Assembly (NCBI GenBank): GCA_030841195.1
Contig: JAVEDA010000217.1
Location: 1-5,817, forward strand
Origin: Actinomycetota bacterium
GTDB lineage: Bacteria; Actinomycetota; Actinomycetes; JACCUZ01
Reading direction: 5' to 3'
DNA: 5,817 nucleotides
In this document: piece by piece, positions 1 through 5,220 of the stretch
Numbering within the stretch: position 1 is the first letter of the stretch
Layout: each line of letters starts with the position of its first letter
The notes under the pieces: generated by a model
Database searches by the model: none
The model's input: only the letters and a program-made list of their open reading frames with translations
What the model was told of the DNA's origin: nothing
Program-made: the position numbers and the translations under genes

Positions 1-1
1 G

Positions 2-295
2 TATCGCATCCAAACCTTCCAAGATGCGACCACTCATGTCTTGGATTGCGGCACTCCAGGGAACCGGATCGACTGGAGCTTGCTACCCGCAGCTGTCGAG
101 GCCGTTGCGGACCGTACCTGGCCGGCGCCAACGACCATGGCGTTCGAGTCCATCGTCGCAGTGAAGTACCCGGGTGCGCTTCCGGCCGGCCGGTCTATCG
201 ACGTGTTCGTCACGGACTCATCTGGCCGCATTCACGTAGCCACGATCACGGTGACGAAGAGCGTCCCGTACTTCCGAATTTCCGTTGGCCGCTAA
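2..295 (+). CDS. Hypothetical protein, C-terminal part (5' end outside window)
   Basis: An open frame runs from the left edge to the TAA at 293-295, giving 97 residues without a start in view. A TTG at 41 is in frame, but the frame is already open upstream of it, so the gene most likely begins outside the window. I do not recognise the family. The last 50 residues or so alternate hydrophobic and polar residues (SIDVFVTDSSGRIHVATITV), which suggests a beta-rich domain; no membrane segment or catalytic motif is visible. By hand count about 26 of 97 codons end in A or T, against about 12 of 199 in the DUF4097 gene at the other end of the window, so the codon use is clearly looser. This could mean foreign origin, weak expression or decay. 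That it is a real gene rests only on the open frame and the lack of a better frame here. Confidence 0.45.
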   Translation, partial: YRIQTFQDATTHVLDCGTPGNRIDWSLLPAAVEAVADRTWPAPTTMAFESIVAVKYPGALPAGRSIDVFVTDSSGRIHVATITVTKSVPYFRISVGR

Positions 296-439
296 GTCCT
301 TGGAGGGCACGTCCGCGGGGTCGATCCGCTGGCACCAAGGGGACCGCGCGATGCGACGCCGGTCGAAGCAGTTCACCATGTGGCAAGCCGGTCTCGCCCG
401 AACCGCCGGTCATGATCCGCGGATTTCGGTGGAAAGGTC

Positions 440-469
440 TTGTCTGAGCGTGGCCCGGCTTGGTAGACT
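440..469 (+). promoter_or_regulatory. Sigma70-type promoter of the DUF222/HNH gene
   Basis: TTGTCT at 440-445 and TAGACT at 464-469 are separated by 18 bp and resemble -35 and -10 boxes for the housekeeping sigma factor. Seven bases after the -10 box comes the A of the ATG at 477, so transcription would begin at or next to the start codon and give a leaderless mRNA. This fits the lack of a Shine-Dalgarno sequence just before 477. The boxes are seen in the sequence; the transcription start is inferred. Confidence 0.6.
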
Positions 470-484
470 CGAACACATGTTCGA
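469..484 (+). promoter_or_regulatory. LexA-binding SOS box
   Basis: TCGAACACATGTTCGA fits the known mycobacterial/actinobacterial SOS box TCGAAC-N4-GTTCGA at every fixed position. It shares its first base with the end of the -10 box and contains the ATG at 477-479, so bound LexA would cover the transcription start and the start codon. This placement predicts strong repression that is lifted after DNA damage. LexA-box association has been described for members of the 13E12 (DUF222/HNH) family in Mycobacterium tuberculosis, which supports the reading. The lexA gene is not in this window. Confidence 0.8.
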
Positions 485-1847
485 AGACCTGGCTGGCGAC
501 ACGGGGGCCTTCGCGGGCACGCCGCCGGTTCCTCCTGCGCCCGAGCCAGCACTGCTGGTGACGACGGAGACGCTTCAGTGCTGGATCACGGCACTGACCC
601 GCCTGGACCGGTCGGTCGACGACGCCGGGCGGGTCGCCCAGCTGGAGCTGTTGGAGCGGTTGAAGTCCGCGGCGGCGGCGGCGCAGGCGGAGGTGACGGT
701 CGACTTCGTGGCCTCCCAGCGGGCCGAGCAGGTGGCGGCGGGGGTGCCGGCCGCGCGGGTGGGTGTCGGGATCGGCGCCCAGGTGGGCCTGGCCCGGCGG
801 GACTCCCCGTTCCGCGGCGGCCGCCATGTCGGGTTGGCGCAGGCGCTGGCCTCGGAGCTGCCGCAGACGTTGGCCGCGCTGCGGGCCGGTGACACCTCGG
901 AGTGGCGGGCCACCGTGGTGGCCCGGGAGACGGCGTGCCTGGACCCGGCCGACCGGCGGGCCGCCGATGCGGAGCTGGGCCCGGCGCTGGCCGGGCTGGG
1001 TGACCGGGAGGTGGAGGCGGCCGCGCGGGCGATCGCCTACCGGCTGGACCCGCAGGCGTTCGTGGACCGCTCCAAGGGCGCGACCAAGGACCGCACCGTG
1101 ACGTTGCGACCGGCACCGGACACCATGTCGAGGTTCTGCGGGTTCCTGCCGGTCGCCCAAGGAGTCGCCACCTACACGGCGCTGTCCACCGAGGCCGACC
1201 GGGCCCGCGCCGAGGGCGACCAGCGCAGCCGCGGCCAGATCATGGCCGACACCCTGGTCGAACGGGTCACCGGGCAGGCCACCGCCGGCACGGTCCCGGT
1301 CGAGGTGCAGCTGGTCATGTCCGAGGAGACACTCTTCGGCGGTGGTGACGTGCCGGGCGACCTGGCCGGCGCCGGACCGATCCCGGCCGGCGTCGCCCGC
1401 AACCTGGTCACCGACCCGGACGCCAAAGTGTGGCTGCGCCGGGTCTACGCCCGACCCGCCGACGGGTCCCTGGTCGCGATGGACTCCCAGCGCCGCAGCT
1501 TCCCGAAAGGCCTGCGGCGGGCGCTGCAGGTGCGGGACCGGACCTGCCGGACCCCGTGGTGCGCGGCCCCGATCCGGCACGCCGACCACGTCGTCCCGGT
1601 CGCCGAGGGCGGAAAGACTTCCGCGGCCAACGGGCAGGGGCTGTGCGAGGCCTGCAACTACACCAAACAAGCCCCCGGCTGGGCGGCCAGACCCGGACCG
1701 GCCGGCGCCGGACACGACGTCGAGATCACCACCCCCACCGGTCACACCTACACCAGCCACCCGCCACCCCACCCCGGTGCGCGGGCACCCAGCGACGACC
1801 GAAGCCTGATCGAGGAACACTTCCGCCGCCTGATCCACGCCGCCTGA
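477..1847 (+). CDS. DUF222 domain-containing HNH endonuclease (13E12 family)
   Basis: A 456-aa protein, typical in length for the actinobacterial DUF222/HNH (13E12 repeat) family. Residues about 30-300 form the helical DUF222 region, including QVGLARR near 102, KDRTVTL at 204 and VPVEVQLVMS from 273. The HNH domain lies at about 345-400: C357-x4-C362, H368-x-D370-H371, N385, then C390-x2-C393-N394. The four cysteines probably hold a structural zinc and H371 is the likely general base; N394 stands where many HNH domains have the last His, a known HNN-type variant. The role is presumably metal-dependent DNA cleavage, but the biological job of this family is not established. The start at 477 is chosen because promoter and LexA box converge on it and MFE is a common beginning in the family. 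The same frame is open upstream to a TTG at 285 and an ATG at 351, which has AAGGGG eight bases before it; these are less likely. The gene stands alone, with its own SOS-type control. Confidence 0.92.
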   Translation: MFEDLAGDTGAFAGTPPVPPAPEPALLVTTETLQCWITALTRLDRSVDDAGRVAQLELLERLKSAAAAAQAEVTVDFVASQRAEQVAAGVPAARVGVGIGAQVGLARRDSPFRGGRHVGLAQALASELPQTLAALRAGDTSEWRATVVARETACLDPADRRAADAELGPALAGLGDREVEAAARAIAYRLDPQAFVDRSKGATKDRTVTLRPAPDTMSRFCGFLPVAQGVATYTALSTEADRARAEGDQRSRGQIMADTLVERVTGQATAGTVPVEVQLVMSEETLFGGGDVPGDLAGAGPIPAGVARNLVTDPDAKVWLRRVYARPADGSLVAMDSQRRSFPKGLRRALQVRDRTCRTPWCAAPIRHADHVVPVAEGGKTSAANGQGLCEACNYTKQAPGWAARPGPAGAGHDVEITTPTGHTYTSHPPPHPGARAPSDDRSLIEEHFRRLIHAA

Positions 1848-1860
1848 GAGGTGAGCCCGG

Positions 1861-1887
1861 CCGGTCCACGCGGCGCGGGGCGACCGG
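1861..1887 (+). terminator. Possible hairpin terminator after the HNH gene
   Basis: CCGGTC at 1861-1866 can pair with GACCGG at 1882-1887 around a 15-base GC-rich loop, beginning 13 bases after the HNH stop codon. There is no T-tract. Actinobacterial terminators often lack one, but in DNA this rich in GC a six-base stem can arise by chance, so this is weak. Confidence 0.22.
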
Positions 1888-1943
1888 TGTACGTCTGCAC
1901 AGGATCTTCACCGCGCGTCCGGACCGGGACCACTAGCCGTCCC

Positions 1944-1956
1944 TAGGCTCTGGCGC
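1944..1956 (+). promoter_or_regulatory. -10 box for leaderless transcription of the two-component operon
   Basis: TAGGCT at 1944-1949 fits the TANNNT -10 pattern and ends exactly seven bases before the ATG at 1957, the same spacing as at the HNH gene. No Shine-Dalgarno sequence lies in front of the ATG, so a leaderless mRNA starting at A1957 is likely. No convincing -35 box is seen at the right distance (GC-rich bases around 1920-1926), so the promoter may be weak or need an activator, possibly the response regulator itself. Confidence 0.5.
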
Positions 1957-2646
1957 ATGGATCCCACCGCCACGATCCTCGTCGTCGAGGACGAGCCGGC
2001 GATCGCCGACGCGGTCGCGGCCCGGCTGCGCGCGGAGGGCTTCGGCGTGCACGTCGCCCACGACGGCCCGTCGGGAGTGGCGGCCGCGGCGGAGCACGCG
2101 CCGGACCTGGTCGTGCTCGACGTGATGCTGCCCGGCTTCGACGGCCTCGAGGTGTGCCGCCGGGTGCAGGCGCAGCGGCCGGTCCCCGTCCTCATGCTCA
2201 CCGCCCGCGAGGACGAGGCCGACACCCTGATGGGCCTGGCCGCCGGTGCGGACGACTACCTGACCAAGCCGTTCAGCATGCGTGAACTGGTCGCGCGGGT
2301 GCACGCCCTGCTCCGACGGGTACGCCGGGCGGCCGAGCTGGCCCGGGACGGCGAGGCCGCGCCGGTGCAACGGATCGGCGACCTGGAGATCGACCGGTCC
2401 GGTCGCCGGGTGCGTCGGGCCGGCACCGACGTGCACCTCACCCCGCTGGAGTTCGACCTGCTCGCCTGCCTGGCGCAGCGACCGGCGCAGGTGCTGACCC
2501 GCGAGCAGCTGCTCGCCCAGGTCTGGGACTGGGCCGACGCTTCAGGAACGCGCACCGTCGACAGCCATGTGAAGGCGGTCCGGCGCAAGCTCGGCGGCGA
2601 CGTGATCCGCACCGTGCACGGCATCGGCTACGCGGTGGGTGGCTAG
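1957..2646 (+). CDS. OmpR/PhoB-family response regulator
   Basis: A 229-aa DNA-binding response regulator of usual length for the OmpR/PhoB class. The receiver domain (about 6-120) shows the acidic pair E11/D12, the phosphoacceptor D55 in VVLDVMLPG, T82 in LTAR and the conserved K104 in TKPF. A short linker (about 121-137) leads to the winged-helix effector domain (about 138-228) with LTPLEFDLL at 161-169, a probable recognition helix in RTVDSHVKAVRRKL (199-212) and the wing ending in VHGIGYAV. All phosphorylation residues are present, so it should be active. Its stop codon TAG (2644-2646) is followed at once by the kinase ATG, so it surely pairs with that kinase. The ATG at 1957 leaves the usual short N-terminus before the first receiver strand and lies seven bases after a -10 box. 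Target genes are unknown; its own operon and the DUF4097 gene are the nearest candidates. Confidence 0.96.
   Translation: MDPTATILVVEDEPAIADAVAARLRAEGFGVHVAHDGPSGVAAAAEHAPDLVVLDVMLPGFDGLEVCRRVQAQRPVPVLMLTAREDEADTLMGLAAGADDYLTKPFSMRELVARVHALLRRVRRAAELARDGEAAPVQRIGDLEIDRSGRRVRRAGTDVHLTPLEFDLLACLAQRPAQVLTREQLLAQVWDWADASGTRTVDSHVKAVRRKLGGDVIRTVHGIGYAVGG
2634..2642 (+). promoter_or_regulatory. Weak ribosome binding site for the histidine kinase
   Basis: GGTGGGTGG lies inside the last codons of the regulator gene, ending four bases before the kinase ATG. It is only a partial match to the Shine-Dalgarno sequence. With stop and start codons touching (TAGATG), the kinase is probably translated mainly by ribosomes that have just finished the regulator. 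Confidence 0.4.
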
Positions 2647-3660
2647 ATGGTCCCCCCGCGGCCCCTCGACCCGTTGCGCTCGATCAAGGCGAAGCTCGGC
2701 GTGCTGGTCGCCGTCACGGTGGCCGTCTCGTCGCTCTTCGTCTGGTACGGCCTGGTCCACCTCGACTGGCCCCCGCGGTACACCTTGCCGGTGGCCGTGC
2801 TGCTCGCGCTCGGCGTCACCCAGCTGCTGGCCCGTGGCATGACGTCGCCGCTGCGCTCGATGACGGCTGCCGCTCGCGCGATGGCCCGTGGCGACTACTC
2901 CCGGCGGGTGCCCGACACGTCGCGGGACGAGGTGGGCGAGCTGGCCCGTGCCTTCAACCGGATGGCCGCCGACCTCGAGGCCGCCGACCGCGACCGGCGG
3001 GAGCTCATCGCCAACGTGAGCCACGAGCTGCGAACCCCGATCTCGGCGCTGCACGCCATCCTGGAGAACCTGGTCGACGGAGTGGCCGCGCCGAACCCCG
3101 CCACCTTGCAGATCGCACTGGCGCAGACCGAACGGCTCGGCCGGCTGGTGCGCGAGCTGCTCGACCTGGCCCGGATCGACGCAGGCACCGAGCCGCTGGA
3201 CCGGCAGGACGTGCCGGTGGCCCAGGTGCTCGAGGCCGCGGTGGCGGAGGCCTCGATGGCCGGGCGCGACGTCCGGTTCGCGGTGGACGTGTCGCCGCCG
3301 CAGGCCGTGGCCTGGGCCGACGGCGCCCGGCTGCACCAGGTGCTCGCGAACCTGCTCGACAACGCGGCCCGGCACAGCCCGCCGGGCGGCACCGTGCAGG
3401 TGACCGCGCGGTCCGGGCCGGCCGGCCTGCACCTCGAGGTGGCCGACGACGGCCCCGGTGTCGCACCGGCCGACCGGGACCGGGTCTTCGACCGCTTCTA
3501 CAAGGGCGGGCCGGTCGCCGCCGGCGGTGGCGGCACCGGACTCGGGCTGGCAATCGCCCGCTGGGCCGTCGCCCTGCACGGCGGCCGGATCAGGCTCGCC
3601 GACGAGACGGGCAGCCGGTTCATCGTCGACCTCCCCGGTCGGCCGGAGGAGGCAGCATGA
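2647..3660 (+). CDS. Sensor histidine kinase with HAMP domain and very short external loop
   Basis: A 337-aa membrane histidine kinase, the partner of the regulator just upstream. After a basic N-terminus it has one membrane helix at about 17-36, a loop of roughly nine residues (HLDWPPRYT) and a second helix at about 46-63. A HAMP domain follows (about 63-115), then the dimerisation/phosphoacceptor helix with H126 in VSHELRTP. The ATPase domain shows the N box (N235, N239 in NLLDNAARHS), the G1 box DDGPG (267-271), the F box FDRFYKG (281-287) and the G2 box GTGLGL (296-301). All catalytic motifs are intact. With almost nothing outside the membrane, the signal is likely read in the membrane or through a partner protein. 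The gene starts directly after the regulator stop and its TGA overlaps the next ATG (ATGA), so the three genes form one translationally coupled unit. Confidence 0.95.
   Translation: MVPPRPLDPLRSIKAKLGVLVAVTVAVSSLFVWYGLVHLDWPPRYTLPVAVLLALGVTQLLARGMTSPLRSMTAAARAMARGDYSRRVPDTSRDEVGELARAFNRMAADLEAADRDRRELIANVSHELRTPISALHAILENLVDGVAAPNPATLQIALAQTERLGRLVRELLDLARIDAGTEPLDRQDVPVAQVLEAAVAEASMAGRDVRFAVDVSPPQAVAWADGARLHQVLANLLDNAARHSPPGGTVQVTARSGPAGLHLEVADDGPGVAPADRDRVFDRFYKGGPVAAGGGGTGLGLAIARWAVALHGGRIRLADETGSRFIVDLPGRPEEAA
3645..3652 (+). promoter_or_regulatory. Strong Shine-Dalgarno sequence for the DUF4173 gene
   Basis: GGAGGAGG inside the end of the kinase gene lies four bases before the ATG at 3657. 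It is the best Shine-Dalgarno match in the window, although the spacing is short. It supports 3657 over the in-frame ATG at 3672, which would be 19 bases away. Confidence 0.65.
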
Positions 3661-5156
3661 CCGACGCAGTGATGCCGGTGATGGGCGCCGCGCCGCTGGG
3701 CGCCGAGCTGACCCGGGTGTGGCCCGACCACGGCCGGGAGATCCGCCGCCCGGTGCCGGCGCTGGCGCTCCTGGCCGGCGCGGTCGCCGCTGTGCTGGTG
3801 CCGGACGCCACACCCGGCCTCGGGATACTGCTCACCGGCCTCGCGGTCGGGGCGACCGTGCTGCCCACCGTGCGCACCCGCCTCGGGGTGCACGAGGTGG
3901 CCTTCGCCGGGCTGGGAGTGGCGCTGCTGACGGCTGTCGCTGTGCGCGACGCGCCCTGGTTCGTCGCCCTCTGCATGCTCGGGGCTGCCGGGGTCGCCTC
4001 CTTCGCCCTGGCCCCGGGGCGCACCCTGGTCGGCGGCCTGCTCGGCGGTGTCTCACTGCCCCTGGCGGCACCACGATGCCTGCCGTGGCTGAACCGCGGC
4101 CTGCGCCGGCACGCCACCGGCGCGGCCCGCAGGTGGCTGGCCGCGGCGCGCATCACTGCCGTGACCGCCGTGCTGCTCCTGGTGTTCGGGTCCCTGTTCG
4201 CGGCTGCCGACGCGGCGTTCGCCTCCCTCGTCCCGCATGTCGATCTCGGGCTGCTGCCGGTCCGGGTCGTGACCCTCGGGTTCGTCGCGGGCGTGGCCGT
4301 GGCCGCCGCGTTCCTCGGTGACGCCCCGCCCAGCTGGGACGTCGTCGCACCACGCCCGGCCCGGCCGGTCCGGATGGTCGAGTGGCTGGTGCCGATCGTC
4401 GTCCTCAACGTCCTGTTCCTGACCTTCGTGACCGTCCAGCTGACCGTGCTCTTCGGCGGCCACCGCCACGTCCTCGGCACCGACGGTCTGACGTACGCCG
4501 AGTACGCGCGCAGCGGGTTCGGGCAGCTCGTGGTCGTGACACTGCTGACGCTGTCGGTGGTCGCCGCGACCGCGCGGTTCGCACCCCGGCACAGCCGGGC
4601 GCAACGCCTCGCGCTGCGGACCGCGCTCGGGGTGCTCTGTGCTCTGACGCTCGTGATCGTCGTGTCGGCCCTGTCCCGGCTGCACCTCTACGAGGAGGTG
4701 TTCGGCTTCACCCGGCTGCGGCTGTTCATGAACGCGTTCGAGACCTGGCTCGGCGTCCTGGTCGTGCTCGTGCTGCTCGCGGGGATCCGGCTGCGGGCCC
4801 GGTGGCTGGCCGGCGCGGTGGTCGCCACCGCCGGCGCGACGCTGCTCGTGCTGGGTGCCGTCAACCCCGACGACTTCGTCGCCGACCGCAACGTCGACCG
4901 CTACCTGGCCACCGGCAAGCTGGACGTCGGCTACCTGCAGGCCCTGTCGGCGGACGCGGTGCCCGCGGTCGACCGGCTGCCCGAGCCGATGCGGTCCTGC
5001 GTCCTGCTCGGGATGTCCGGCGGCTTCGACGGATCCGCCGGATCGGCCAACGCAGGCGGGGTGGTCGGGTTCAGCGGCTGGAACCTGGGTCGGGCCCGGG
5101 CGGCCGACCTGCTCGACCGACACCCTGCCGACAGCGCACTGACCTGCCCCACTTGA
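3657..5156 (+). CDS. DUF4173 (DUF4153-like) multi-spanning membrane protein
   Basis: A 499-aa integral membrane protein with about 12 hydrophobic segments, roughly at 34-49, 54-71, 81-96, 101-118, 123-138, 165-188, 202-220, 243-266, 288-305, 320-340, 362-378 and 385-402. Residues about 240-435 resemble the DUF4173 family, with TYAEYARSGFGQL near 279-291, LYEEVFGFTRLRL near 344-356 and, after the last helix, NPDDFVADRNVDRYLATGKLD at about 403-423 followed by SADAVPAVDRLPE. The last 95 residues or so form a soluble tail. The function of the family is unknown; this assignment comes from remembered family motifs, not a search. The gene overlaps the kinase stop by ATGA and has its own strong Shine-Dalgarno sequence, so it is made with the two-component pair and may act as its accessory sensor, its effector or a target. 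Its stop codon overlaps the -35 box of the next promoter. Confidence 0.85.
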   Translation: MTDAVMPVMGAAPLGAELTRVWPDHGREIRRPVPALALLAGAVAAVLVPDATPGLGILLTGLAVGATVLPTVRTRLGVHEVAFAGLGVALLTAVAVRDAPWFVALCMLGAAGVASFALAPGRTLVGGLLGGVSLPLAAPRCLPWLNRGLRRHATGAARRWLAAARITAVTAVLLLVFGSLFAAADAAFASLVPHVDLGLLPVRVVTLGFVAGVAVAAAFLGDAPPSWDVVAPRPARPVRMVEWLVPIVVLNVLFLTFVTVQLTVLFGGHRHVLGTDGLTYAEYARSGFGQLVVVTLLTLSVVAATARFAPRHSRAQRLALRTALGVLCALTLVIVVSALSRLHLYEEVFGFTRLRLFMNAFETWLGVLVVLVLLAGIRLRARWLAGAVVATAGATLLVLGAVNPDDFVADRNVDRYLATGKLDVGYLQALSADAVPAVDRLPEPMRSCVLLGMSGGFDGSAGSANAGGVVGFSGWNLGRARAADLLDRHPADSALTCPT

Positions 5157-5180
5157 CATCCGGCGTTCGCGATATATCTT
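5153..5180 (+). promoter_or_regulatory. Promoter of the DUF4097 gene, overlapping the upstream stop codon
   Basis: A perfect -35 box TTGACA at 5153-5158 shares its TGA with the stop codon of the membrane protein gene. TATCTT at 5175-5180 fits a -10 box after a 16-bp spacer. Transcription would begin near 5187, giving a leader of about 33 bases. This is the strongest promoter by consensus in the window. The alternative TATATC at 5173-5178 would leave only 14 bp and is less likely. Confidence 0.65.
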
Positions 5181-5206
5181 GTCTTTGTCAGACGCGATAC
5201 ATCGTG
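5169..5206 (+). repeat. Pair of 13-bp operator-like repeats in the DUF4097 promoter
   Basis: GCGATATATCTTG (5169-5181) and GCGATACATCGTG (5194-5206) agree at 11 of 13 positions and begin 25 bp apart. Each holds a near-palindrome of the form CGAT-N2-ATC(G/T). The first covers the -10 box and the second lies just after the expected transcription start, so a protein bound to both should repress. AT-rich dyads of this kind are typical of PadR-type or other winged-helix regulators, and PadR genes are often found beside DUF4097 genes in actinomycetes. The identity of the regulator is inferred; none is visible before the right edge. Confidence 0.5.
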
Positions 5207-5209
5207 ATC

Positions 5210-5213
5210 GGAG
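5210..5213 (+). promoter_or_regulatory. Ribosome binding site of the DUF4097 gene
   Basis: GGAG lies seven bases before the ATG at 5221, a normal spacing. It fixes the start of a gene that is open to the right edge and contrasts with the leaderless starts at 477 and 1957. Confidence 0.7.
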
Positions 5214-5220
5214 AAAGCAC

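Noticed and set aside
298..340. CCTTGG (298-303) and CCAAGG (335-340) as a terminator of the first gene
   Set aside because: The loop would be 31 bases, only partly filled by a weak inner GCGG/CCGC pairing, and there is no T-tract. This is not convincing over chance.
285..476. Longer N-terminus for the HNH protein from TTG 285 or ATG 351
   Set aside because: The frame is open and ATG 351 has AAGGGG eight bases before it, but the extra residues show no family resemblance, and the -35, -10 and LexA box would fall inside the gene. The start at 477 explains all of these. A minor longer form cannot be excluded.
246..1838. A 530-codon open frame on the minus strand opposite the HNH gene
   Set aside because: Long antisense frames are expected opposite genes with strong G/C third positions. 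Its product is a low-complexity run of R, G, P, Q and H with no domain, while the plus strand has clear DUF222 and HNH motifs.
1430..1936. A 168-codon plus-strand frame overlapping the HNH gene end
   Set aside because: It is the +1 shadow of the HNH gene, has a composition of R, P, G and T, and has no ribosome binding site or domain.
1934..1947. CTAG...CTAG around 1934-1947 as an operator
   Set aside because: CTAG is rare in such genomes, but the two four-base copies are the whole match and have no matching flanks. One overlaps the -10 box, which explains it well enough.
2542..3813. A 423-codon minus-strand frame opposite the kinase
   Set aside because: The plus strand encodes a complete kinase with all motifs; the antisense product has no recognisable domain and biased composition.
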